64,000 bases of DNA from Mangrovibacter phragmitis (GTDB lineage Bacteria; Pseudomonadota; Gammaproteobacteria; Enterobacterales; Enterobacteriaceae). The translations under genes and the position numbers were made by a program. Positions 9,074 through 17,244 of the stretch are shown in pieces. Position 1 is the first letter of the stretch; each line of letters opens with the position of its first letter. The stretch covers positions 558,001 through 622,000 of the forward strand of contig NZ_LYRP01000001.1 of assembly GCF_001655675.1 (NCBI RefSeq). The letters are read 5' to 3'. Below the pieces are notes generated by a model. The model saw only the letters and a list, made by a program, of their open reading frames with translations. It ran no database searches and was not told where the DNA came from.

Positions 9074-10333
9074 ATGAATGTCCTGATTTCACCTGCTGGT
9101 ACAGAGATCGGAAGAGAAATCTGGCTGTCTCTACGGCATGAAAAAAATATCACGCTATTTCTCGCCGGGGCGGACTATGACAATCATGCGAGGTATTCAG
9201 ACCTTCCGTATTATATCCTGCCCGGTGTCAATGAAGATGACTGGCTCCCGGCTCTGCAGCTATTCACTGAACAGCACCACATCGACTATATTTTCCCGGC
9301 GCATGACGATGCGTTACTTGCGTATGCTGAAAATCAAACAGTTATAGCAGCCAGAATCATTGCTCCTTCAGTGCAAACTTGCAAGTTAACACGCTATAAA
9401 AGCAAAACCTACGATGCACTGGCAGACGTTATCAATGTGCCAAAATGCTACGCAACCGCTGACGATATAGATAGCTGGCCTGTGTTTATAAAACCAGATC
9501 GGGGGCAAGGTTCTCAAGGCGCAAGGCGAGCGGATAGTCTGGCTCAACTTGGTAATGTATTTAATGGTTCTATGCTGGTTAGCGAATATCTCCCTGGCGC
9601 TGAATTTACTGTTGACTGTTTTTCCTCCCGAAATGGCGGGTTGTTATATTGCCAGGCACGAACAAGAGAACGTGTCAGAGCAGGGATATCCATGGGTTCT
9701 GAGTTTGTCTCTCTGGACGGCATAGAAATAATCGCAGAAAAAATCCAGCAGAAACTTCAAATTTTTGGTGTCTGGTTTTTCCAGGTTAAATATGCTCAAA
9801 ACGGCCAGATTACCTTACTTGAAGTTGCTCCGCGTGTTGCAGGTACTATGGCACTAACTCGGGTTTCGGGCGCAAATCTCCCGTTGCTCGCACTGTATGA
9901 GCACAGTGAAATTCCAGTTACGTTGCTGCCACAATATAAGCATGTGCGCATCAGCAGAGCCCTGTCTAATGCCTTTACGCATAACATCACCTGGTCTCAC
10001 GTCTATGTTGACTATGACGATACTCTGGTTATCAAAAATACGGTGTGCGTGAAACTGGTTGCATTTCTTTACCAGTGTATTAACCAGGGAAATCGTTGCC
10101 ATCTGGTCACCCGCCATGCCGGAGATATTCACCAGGAACTGAACACACGGCGATTAGCACAGATTTTCGATACGGTTACTCATTTGACCTGTGGTGAGAA
10201 GAAATCTTCCGTCATCAAACAGCGCGATGCAATTTTTATCGATGATAGCTTTACAGAGCGCCTTGACGTTCACCAGACAATTGGCATTCCCACCTTTGAC
10301 GTGAGCATGCTGGATTTATTGATTAAGGAATAA
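9074..10333 (+). CDS. ATP-grasp ligase fused to a HAD-like phosphatase domain
   Basis: This is a two-domain cytoplasmic protein of 419 aa from the ATG at 9074. That start has GAGGAACAA just upstream and begins MNVLISPAGTEIG. The frame extends 27 codons further up without support. Residues about 1-300 form an ATP-grasp fold like carbamoyl-phosphate synthase and amino-acid ligases, with VFIKPDRGQGSQG (137-149) for ATP and EVAPRVAGTM (250-259) for metal. Residues about 308-419 look like a HAD phosphatase, with DYDDTLV (D313, D315) and IFIDDSFTER (387-396). I cannot name its substrate. It precedes the sulfatase-fold gene by 3 bases and is the first plus-strand gene of the insert between fliA and fliC. 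A role in building a flagellin modification is inferred from place only. Confidence 0.8.
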   Translation: MNVLISPAGTEIGREIWLSLRHEKNITLFLAGADYDNHARYSDLPYYILPGVNEDDWLPALQLFTEQHHIDYIFPAHDDALLAYAENQTVIAARIIAPSVQTCKLTRYKSKTYDALADVINVPKCYATADDIDSWPVFIKPDRGQGSQGARRADSLAQLGNVFNGSMLVSEYLPGAEFTVDCFSSRNGGLLYCQARTRERVRAGISMGSEFVSLDGIEIIAEKIQQKLQIFGVWFFQVKYAQNGQITLLEVAPRVAGTMALTRVSGANLPLLALYEHSEIPVTLLPQYKHVRISRALSNAFTHNITWSHVYVDYDDTLVIKNTVCVKLVAFLYQCINQGNRCHLVTRHAGDIHQELNTRRLAQIFDTVTHLTCGEKKSSVIKQRDAIFIDDSFTERLDVHQTIGIPTFDVSMLDLLIKE

Positions 10334-10336
10334 CTC

Positions 10337-11545
10337 ATGAAAAAAAATGTAATATTTATCCATCTGGAGAGCCTTAATCAGGCAATTTACAGCCATCGCC
10401 ACTGGTTCCCCTGCCTAAATAGCATCGTGCCTCACGCTTACAGATTTAACAATTTTATTTCCAGTGCCACATCTTCATTTATGGCCGTCAGCGACCTGCT
10501 GCATGGGGACGGTGATGTCCTTGAGCACAATAATAATCTTGAACTTAATCTTACTGTTAAGCGCAAGACTCCAGCCTTATTCGACTACCTGAAAAAAAAT
10601 CATTATGCCACCGCAGGCATTGGTTACCCAAAAAACTGGGCGAATTTTGATAAAATATGGAGTGAACGCGATTGCTATTACTGGGATGATTCATCTCATG
10701 AAATGCTTAACCGTGCAGAAAAATTTATCGCCAATAAAGACCAGCCCTTTGCACTTTACGTATGGAACCTGACCAGCCATTTATGTTACATGGATCAACA
10801 TAAGTATTCTGGAAGTAATAGTTTTCAACGCTGGCAGCGCGGTTACGAAAGTATGGACAATACTGTGGGGGAAATCATGCGTTTGCTGGCCACCCACAAA
10901 CAATTCGACAATACCATTCTGGTTATTTTTGGTGACCACGGTGATGATTTCTGGAACCATGGCTACTACGGTGGGTTTGCACATGCTTTGGAGCCATTCA
11001 CTTCGCTGGTTCATACACCTGCGTTTATTTTTGACCCCTCGTTGAAAGGACAAGATATCAATCACCTGGTCAGCATGTTGGACTTGCGCAAAACAACGCT
11101 TCAGTTACTGAATATTCCCGATGATACACCGGCGTCAGTCCCTGCATGGAATGCGTTCACTGGTGATCGTAAATATTGCTTCAGCCGTAATTTATTTGCT
11201 GCTCAAACAGGTTCTGGTTCAGGTAACCCACTGAAGAAAGGATATTCCATCACATCCGATGACCTGCACTTGTTGCATGCCGATGGTCAGTACAAGATGT
11301 TTGCCTGGCAGGCCGATAGCGGTAACCACTTCGACCTGTTGCCATTATTAGTAAAAGATGGTCAGGGAAAAGTACATTATGATTACAAGACTCTGGGAGC
11401 TGGTCGTAACAATGGCCCTCACCCACATGTTGTCGCTTTCCTTGGTCAGGATTCAGAAGCCTTCCTGACAGAGCAGTTCCAGATACTGAAAGCGGAACTG
11501 GATACCTTTATTCAAGGGAAAAATAAACTCAGTTCAGTGCAGTAA
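10337..11545 (+). CDS. Sulfatase/alkaline-phosphatase-fold enzyme, possibly a phosphoglycerol-type transferase
   Basis: This 402-residue protein belongs to the alkaline phosphatase superfamily. Visible landmarks are NVIFIHLESLNQA with metal-ligand candidate E11, a possible nucleophile region SSATSSFMAVS (T45/S46), and the metal motif FGDHGDDFWNHG (D200, H201, H208) with H216 after it. Relatives include sulfatases, phosphoethanolamine transferases and LtaS-like phosphoglycerol transferases. Unlike those it has no signal peptide and no membrane helices, so it should act in the cytoplasm. The classic C/S-x-P-S-R sulfatase signature is absent. It is tightly linked to the ATP-grasp/HAD gene and followed by a terminator at 11568. 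The reaction is unknown; transfer or removal of a phospho-group on the flagellin glycan is inference. Confidence 0.75.
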   Translation: MKKNVIFIHLESLNQAIYSHRHWFPCLNSIVPHAYRFNNFISSATSSFMAVSDLLHGDGDVLEHNNNLELNLTVKRKTPALFDYLKKNHYATAGIGYPKNWANFDKIWSERDCYYWDDSSHEMLNRAEKFIANKDQPFALYVWNLTSHLCYMDQHKYSGSNSFQRWQRGYESMDNTVGEIMRLLATHKQFDNTILVIFGDHGDDFWNHGYYGGFAHALEPFTSLVHTPAFIFDPSLKGQDINHLVSMLDLRKTTLQLLNIPDDTPASVPAWNAFTGDRKYCFSRNLFAAQTGSGSGNPLKKGYSITSDDLHLLHADGQYKMFAWQADSGNHFDLLPLLVKDGQGKVHYDYKTLGAGRNNGPHPHVVAFLGQDSEAFLTEQFQILKAELDTFIQGKNKLSSVQ

Positions 11546-11567
11546 TTATTGTTGATTAACCATGACA

Positions 11568-11597
11568 GGCGCCATTGTGACATCCATGGCGCCTTTT
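11568..11597 (+). terminator. Terminator after the sulfatase-fold gene
   Basis: An 8-bp stem (GGCGCCAT with ATGGCGCC) with a 10-base loop and TTTT after it. It lies between the two convergent units of the insert. Confidence 0.75.
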
Positions 11598-11773
11598 AGT
11601 ATGGAATAGCCTACAGCAGAACAAGCATTGACAAGTTCAGCCACTACCGGGCTATCGATAACATAAATATTGGTTACTAACCTATGTAAATAGAATTCAA
11701 ACATTCTCATGAAAAATGATACTGTACGTTTCATTTCCATGTTCTGTTTCAAAAATGAACATATTTTCAACTA

Positions 11774-12166
11774 TTATCTATTCTTCGCTATCTCAATAAT
11801 TTCAGTTGTAGATATCGATGGTGTTCTTGGCAAGTAAATAACCTCACAAGCAGGTTTAACCCAGTCAAACCGCCCTTGCCAGTCATCACCCATGATCAAA
11901 ATATCCGCATGATATTTTTTGATATATTCCAGTTTTAGCTCAAGAGACTCCTCAACAAAAACAGATGTCACACATTTCAGACCAGAAATTATTTTCACTC
12001 TGTCACGCTCGGAATAAATTGGATAACGATTTTTTTTAGAATAATTCAGCTCATCTGATGAAACTCCAACAATCAGTTGATCACCATATGTTGCAGCACG
12101 CTCCAGGATATTCAAATGACCAATATGGAAAACATCAAAGGTACCAAATGTAATTACTGTTTTCAT
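11774..12166 (-). CDS. Cytidylyltransferase of the glycerol-3-phosphate (TagD) type
   Basis: This is a 130-residue nucleotidyltransferase that joins CTP to a phospho-alcohol. The nucleotide motif GTFDVFHIGHLNIL carries the HxGH signature, and RTPSISTTEII near the C-terminus is the second family motif, seen as RTxGISTT in TagD and in other CTP-dependent transferases. Length and motifs fit glycerol-3-phosphate cytidylyltransferase best, giving CDP-glycerol, but the substrate cannot be fixed from sequence. GGAG lies 5 bases before the ATG. It is the last of three co-directed genes, 51 bases after the aminotransferase. The DNA is strikingly AT-rich (12001-12060 is 33% GC), unlike the fli genes. 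Confidence 0.82.
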   Translation of the reverse strand: MKTVITFGTFDVFHIGHLNILERAATYGDQLIVGVSSDELNYSKKNRYPIYSERDRVKIISGLKCVTSVFVEESLELKLEYIKKYHADILIMGDDWQGRFDWVKPACEVIYLPRTPSISTTEIIEIAKNR

Positions 12167-12217
12167 ATTTTCTCCAGACTGGCGATAACACTATCGCCAG
12201 CAGAATTTATGTGGTTC

Positions 12218-13354
12218 TCATGGCAATGTCGAAGTTGCCTGTGTAACTTTGGTGTTCTCTTTAATAAAATTAATAATTTTCATCTGGTCTTCTTCAGTTA
12301 AATCAGGGTAAATAGGTAAACAGAGAATTTTTTTAGCAACCTCGTTAGCAATAGGTAGTTTACTCTCATCTGCAGAAGGGAACCCCCGATACATGGAGAA
12401 GGAACTAATCAGTGGATAAAAATAACGCCGCGCATAAACATCAATGGTCTTAAATTGTTCATATAATTCATCTCTGGTTAAACCGTAATTACTTTCTACC
12501 GAAATTGGATAATACGGATAATTCCACTCAACACTCTCAGGTACGGAAAAAGACTCTATCCCATCAATTGCATCAAGATATTTACGATACCGCTGGTAAA
12601 TTTCTTCACGTTTGGCCAACCCTGCATCAATGTGTTTAAGCTGAACCAGACCAAATGCCGCCTGAACTTCGTTCATCTTTGCATTGATTCCTGGTGCAAC
12701 AACCGTGGTTTCATCCAGGAAACCAAAGTTCTTCAGGAAATCAATGCGTTGTTTCATTTTCAAGTCTGAGCAAATGATCGCCCCACCCTCAAAAGTGTTA
12801 AATACTTTTGTGGCATGAAAACTAAGCACGGATAAATCACCAAAATTCAAAATACTCTGGTTATCAACTTTAACACCAAAAGCATGAGCCGCATCATAGA
12901 TAACCTTGAGACCCCAGGCATCTGCAATGGACTGAATGCGCTCAACATCACAGGGAATACCATAGCAATGCACCGGTACAATTGCCGTAGTTGCTGGGGT
13001 AATTAATTGCTCAATTTTACCCGGATCGATATTACAGGTATCAGGGTCTATGTCAGCGAATACAGGAGTCAGCCCATTCCATAACAGAGTATGTGACGTA
13101 GCAACAAACGAATATGGCGTGGTGATTACCTCGCCATGAATACGTAAGGCCTGGAGAGCAGTTAACAAAGCCAACGTTCCATTGGAAAAGAGGCAAATAT
13201 GTTTAACGCCAAGATACTCCGCCAGCGTAGCCTCCAGTTGTTGATGAAAAGGACCACCATTGGTTAACTGCTTGTTCTGCCAGATCTCCTCCAGATAGGG
13301 TATAAACTCGTCTAAAGGTGCAAGTAAAGGACTTGTCACATATATATTTTTCAT
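12218..13354 (-). CDS. DegT/DnrJ/EryC1-family sugar aminotransferase
   Basis: This PLP enzyme of 378 aa is of the kind that adds an amino group to a keto-sugar nucleotide. Landmarks are SNGTLALLTALQAL for PLP phosphate, DAAHAFG with D154, and the Schiff-base lysine K183 in SFHATKVFNTFEGG. By feel it is closest to the VioA/FdtB group that makes 4-amino-4,6-dideoxy sugars, but this is not decisive. No dehydratase or thymidylyltransferase is encoded nearby, so its substrate would have to come from another pathway, for example the dTDP-4-keto-6-deoxyglucose of enterobacterial common antigen synthesis. AGAGG precedes the ATG. It is 45 bases after the methyltransferase-GT41 gene in the same operon. 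Confidence 0.88.
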   Translation of the reverse strand: MKNIYVTSPLLAPLDEFIPYLEEIWQNKQLTNGGPFHQQLEATLAEYLGVKHICLFSNGTLALLTALQALRIHGEVITTPYSFVATSHTLLWNGLTPVFADIDPDTCNIDPGKIEQLITPATTAIVPVHCYGIPCDVERIQSIADAWGLKVIYDAAHAFGVKVDNQSILNFGDLSVLSFHATKVFNTFEGGAIICSDLKMKQRIDFLKNFGFLDETTVVAPGINAKMNEVQAAFGLVQLKHIDAGLAKREEIYQRYRKYLDAIDGIESFSVPESVEWNYPYYPISVESNYGLTRDELYEQFKTIDVYARRYFYPLISSFSMYRGFPSADESKLPIANEVAKKILCLPIYPDLTEEDQMKIINFIKENTKVTQATSTLP

Positions 13355-13399
13355 ACCCTACCTCTTGGTGATAAATATTGCATAATCTTGTTATGTTTT

Positions 13400-16300
13400 T
13401 TATTCGCTAATAACCAAACGCTTAACGTCTTCACCGTTAACCCAGACTTTCCATGCCGCTCTTAATGCTTTTTCAAATGTATCGCTGACATTGTAGTCAC
13501 TCAAACTGGTGATCATCTTTTGGCGCATGGTGGCACGAATCTCGGCCAACTCAGTTATATGAGATGCCCAGTACTCAGCTTTAGTAATATAATCATCGGC
13601 GTCATCAGCAATAAAATCATCCAACCCGTATTGATTCATAATTTCCATACCTTGTCGCCCGGCCATCGTGTCTCCACACAAAGTCAAGGTTGGCACCCCC
13701 ATCCAGGCTGCATGGTTAGTGGTCGTACCTCCACTGTAGGGGAAGGCATCCAACAACAAATCGATATTATGGTGATACTCGAGATATTCATTCATTTTCA
13801 TACGCTGTCTGAATATCAATTGCTCTTCCCGTGCCCCCAACTCAATCAGACGGCCTTTATAGAACTCAACCATTTTCTCACCGGTCATAAAGCCCATAAT
13901 AAATTTTGCCCCAGGGTTACGTTTCAACAGTTTTCCCCACAGGTTCAGGACATTATCATTAATCTTTTTCGGCCGATTGAAACTGCCAAAAGTAATATAT
14001 CCATTTGCCAGTGCTGGTAATAAATTTACGTCAGGCGATTTTGGGTTAGGCTCAAAAAGCTTTTTCATCGGCACATAGATAATTTTTTCCCGGAACTGAT
14101 CATCGAGAATATTCCTATGTGCCAACTCACTCTGTTTGACAAAGCCTGTCGACATAATTCGGTAATCAATCTGAGTCAGCCCGGTAGTAGCCGGATACCC
14201 TATCCACGTCATCTGGACAGGTGCAGGTTTCAGCGCAAAAGTGGTCAACCGGCAATTAGTAGTATGACCAGAAAGGTCAATCAAAATATCGATTTCATCT
14301 TTATTTATCTGTTTTGCCAGCTCTACACTACTATATGACCTAATTTCCCGCCAAAGATTGCTGGTTGACTCAAAGTGGTCAGTCACTTTATCGTGAGTTT
14401 CTGAGTTATTATAACCTACAATAAAAAACTCTTGTCTGTTGATATTGTCCCAAAACGGACGCAGAAAATGGCTGACTGGATGATTGAAAAAATCCCCAGA
14501 GACAAACCCAAGGCGCAATTTTCTATCCGGATTTTTATCTCTGGAGTAGTTAAATTTGACACCGGCCTTATTCTGCCATTCTGTGGCTTTGTCTCCATAG
14601 CCACAATGCTCCTGAAAGCGTTCTTCAACTGAAGTGTTTGGATCGTGTGCCAACAGAAATAAATAGTTACTGTAAAATCCCAAATGGCCGTTGGAGATTT
14701 CTACTGCTCTTTTCATGTGGATTTTTGCTTCATCCACCAGGTTATTTTCACCAAGCAACGTACCGAGGTTAGTGAGATAGTGCGCAGTTTCAGGCTCACA
14801 CTCTACTGCTTTTCTGGAACAAACCAATCCAGGGGCATACTCGCCAAAATCACGATACAAACAGGCAAGTAAATCCCAGGGGCGAGCTTGTTTTGGGTTA
14901 GCGCGTATAACTGCACGAATTACTCGACCAGAATAGAACGCTGATTTAGTTTTCATAAACGCATTAGCAAGATCGTAAAAATAATCCCAATTGGTGGCAT
15001 GCAGTGACAGTAATTGTGCGATTAAAGGTAATGCGTCTTGATATGCTCCCGTGATCAGGCAGGCTCGTGTAGCGGCCAATAACAACCCAACACTCTTTCC
15101 TTCTTGATGTATCGCCCTGGCAGCAACTTCACGAGCTGTTTCATATTCACCCTGACTGATAAGGTCGTTCAGTTTATGTGCCGTTGCAGCCATTTTCTTG
15201 CCTGAGTCTGTCACAGCCTCTTTACCTTCAGACAAGTTATAAGCATTTGCTGGCATAAAGCCACCGGTCTCCGGATGACATGAGAATATCAGCAGGCTCA
15301 TGATCATTTTTTTGAGCGTCCCAGGGTCACCAAGTGCAAGACATTCCTGGATTTTCTTTTTCCAGGCTATAGGCGAACCCTGCAATAATGCTTTTTCCCG
15401 TAAAGACATCAGGACGTCAATGTCACCAACTGTATCAATTTTTATTTGTCTATTTAGTAATTCCAGCTCTTCGCTGGTGATTTCGACGGTGATTCCCCAA
15501 TAGTTTTTCCCTGTTCTGACCAGCACTGGGGGAGCTTCTGACTCATCATTTTCCTCGACAGGAGTAGCCTTAAGCGTCTCATCAAATGAATCAAGACCAA
15601 TAATTGGCGCAATTGTATGTTGTTTACAACGGTTATATGGACCTGGCTGTGAAGAGTAGAAAAACCCCGGGATTTTTTTCATAAAAATTCCCTGAAGTGA
15701 TTTTTTCACTTTTTCCCGATGATCTTCCGGGTCTTCTGGTAAAAAGGTACTAATTACTACTTGTTCAAACGAAACCGAATAGGGCCATGCATCACCCAGA
15801 CAATCCATAACGCTAAGCGTCAATGCATCAGAAGTCGAAATGCAATGCTGTTGATAGTTATAATGGCCATTGCCCACTTCACCATCATCGGCGGTAAAGC
15901 GCGCGAAGTATCCGGCAAACTGCAAGTTTGTTATTTCATTAAGATCAGGAGTATCCCTGAGTTCCCCTGCATAATTTTCAGAAATTAACAAACTGAAACG
16001 TTTTGTCTTTTGAACTGCAAAATCGAAGTATTGTTGAACAATTATTTTATGCTTATTTTTTGATACTACATCCAACATTTGGCGGGTTTGCGTATCGTAA
16101 TATTCACCCATTTCAGTAAAGGGCAATACATCGCCCACATATTGCAACCCGGCACGATTTACTTCACTATTAAAGTCAACCAGATATTCTGGATAGTTAA
16201 AGTTGTGTTTGTACTTTAATAACAATTCTTCATCTGAGCGAGCCTCTTCCTGAAGGATATATTTTTTCAGGTCGGCAGGGGTAGCAGTAGTCGATAAAAA

Positions 16301-16828
16301 TGAGAAAATACCTCGAATTGAATTGATGTACTGTATATCGTTTTCCACTTCGATAGTGTGAAGTGCAATTGCATCCTGCAGCGTTTTCTCATGGCTACTA
16401 CCTGGCAATGTCATCCATTCAAATGCAATAAGCCCATTCTCCGAAAGCTGGCTCTTGCACCAGGCAAGTAGCGCTTGTCTTGTTTCTCCCGGCAGAAGGC
16501 TATAAATACCATGAATAATAATAAAATCGAAACGATTGCCTTGAGTCTGAATAATCTCATCCAGAGAAATGCACCCAATGGCAATGTTCTCGCGGTGCAT
16601 TTTTTCCAGCCGCAATTTTCCCCGTTCTATCGCCTCTTCATTCAGGTCGAAACCTAGACACTGGCTGTCCGGATAAGCAAGCGCATGAGACAGTAGTAGC
16701 TGCCCTTCGCCACATCCCAACTCCAGTACGCTGGCATTAGCAGGGTTGACATTGTGCACCCCGTAAAATCTGGCCATGGCAGAAATGTGCTCCAGAGTAA
16801 AACATGTTTCAGTATATAAATTATTCAC
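13400..16828 (-). CDS. Methyltransferase-TPR-GT41 (SPINDLY/OGT-like) fusion, putative flagellin glycosyltransferase
   Basis: This cytoplasmic protein of 1142 aa combines three parts. Residues about 30-150 are a class I SAM methyltransferase with motif VLELGCGEGQLL (34-45) and FDLNEEAIERG. About 200-300 resembles the methyltransferase regulatory domain. After an acidic, proline-containing linker (420-435) come helical repeats of TPR type (about 545-735). A GT41 catalytic region then spans about 770-1125: LGFVSGDFFNHPVSHFLR, DILIDLSGHT (847-856), FGSFNRPKKIN with UDP-binding lysine candidate K954, and DAFPYSGGTTTNHAAWMGVP. GT41 enzymes with TPRs, such as FlmG of Caulobacter, modify flagellin before export, and this gene is the next one upstream of the fliC terminator. 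The start is GTG at 16828. Sugar and target are inferred. Confidence 0.85.
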   Translation of the reverse strand: MNNLYTETCFTLEHISAMARFYGVHNVNPANASVLELGCGEGQLLLSHALAYPDSQCLGFDLNEEAIERGKLRLEKMHRENIAIGCISLDEIIQTQGNRFDFIIIHGIYSLLPGETRQALLAWCKSQLSENGLIAFEWMTLPGSSHEKTLQDAIALHTIEVENDIQYINSIRGIFSFLSTTATPADLKKYILQEEARSDEELLLKYKHNFNYPEYLVDFNSEVNRAGLQYVGDVLPFTEMGEYYDTQTRQMLDVVSKNKHKIIVQQYFDFAVQKTKRFSLLISENYAGELRDTPDLNEITNLQFAGYFARFTADDGEVGNGHYNYQQHCISTSDALTLSVMDCLGDAWPYSVSFEQVVISTFLPEDPEDHREKVKKSLQGIFMKKIPGFFYSSQPGPYNRCKQHTIAPIIGLDSFDETLKATPVEENDESEAPPVLVRTGKNYWGITVEITSEELELLNRQIKIDTVGDIDVLMSLREKALLQGSPIAWKKKIQECLALGDPGTLKKMIMSLLIFSCHPETGGFMPANAYNLSEGKEAVTDSGKKMAATAHKLNDLISQGEYETAREVAARAIHQEGKSVGLLLAATRACLITGAYQDALPLIAQLLSLHATNWDYFYDLANAFMKTKSAFYSGRVIRAVIRANPKQARPWDLLACLYRDFGEYAPGLVCSRKAVECEPETAHYLTNLGTLLGENNLVDEAKIHMKRAVEISNGHLGFYSNYLFLLAHDPNTSVEERFQEHCGYGDKATEWQNKAGVKFNYSRDKNPDRKLRLGFVSGDFFNHPVSHFLRPFWDNINRQEFFIVGYNNSETHDKVTDHFESTSNLWREIRSYSSVELAKQINKDEIDILIDLSGHTTNCRLTTFALKPAPVQMTWIGYPATTGLTQIDYRIMSTGFVKQSELAHRNILDDQFREKIIYVPMKKLFEPNPKSPDVNLLPALANGYITFGSFNRPKKINDNVLNLWGKLLKRNPGAKFIMGFMTGEKMVEFYKGRLIELGAREEQLIFRQRMKMNEYLEYHHNIDLLLDAFPYSGGTTTNHAAWMGVPTLTLCGDTMAGRQGMEIMNQYGLDDFIADDADDYITKAEYWASHITELAEIRATMRQKMITSLSDYNVSDTFEKALRAAWKVWVNGEDVKRLVISE

Positions 16829-17201
16829 AGTCAGGCTTCCGGTTCTGAAGTAGCGGGCAATGTATGAGCAAAATGGAATTCCGCCGTCAGTGCGTATTAC
16901 GACGGTCTCATCGCATGTTAAGAACTTACCATTTCACTTGCCGAACGATAGGCAGAACAGGTCTAAAATACCTGCCCTATTTAGCCAATTGCACTTAGGG
17001 TTAGCAGCAATATTCACTCCAAAATTTCTTTATCATTTTCAATAGGTAATAGGTAAATCTTCGCAGAAAGATATGCGAAATTAAGCGTAATGAAGACGCT
17101 TTTGAAAATAAGCATTTAGTCTGCTCCCAATTTGAAACACTGCTGGGCATAACATAAAAATTCCCAGTACCACTTTTTTCCTATTGAGCCATATTAAAGG
17201 C
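16829..17201. other. Region between the flagellin-modification operon and fliC
   Basis: This AT-rich stretch should hold the promoter of the minus-strand modification operon. I find no convincing FliA-type promoter in it. A 6-bp inverted repeat (TTCGCA with TGCGAA) lies near 17067-17086. There is no gene. Confidence 0.45.
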
Positions 17202-17231
17202 AAAAAAAAACCAACCCGAAGGTTGGTTTTT
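17202..17231 (-). terminator. fliC terminator
   Basis: A 10-bp stem (AAAACCAACC with GGTTGGTTTT), CGAA tetraloop and a run of nine T on the minus strand, starting 14 bases after the fliC stop. Confidence 0.92.
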
Positions 17232-17244
17232 GATGTACTTACTA

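Noticed and set aside
11546..11770. 74-codon minus-strand frame between the two units of the island
   Set aside because: It runs through the terminator hairpin of the sulfatase-fold gene, lacks a ribosome site and resembles no family I know.
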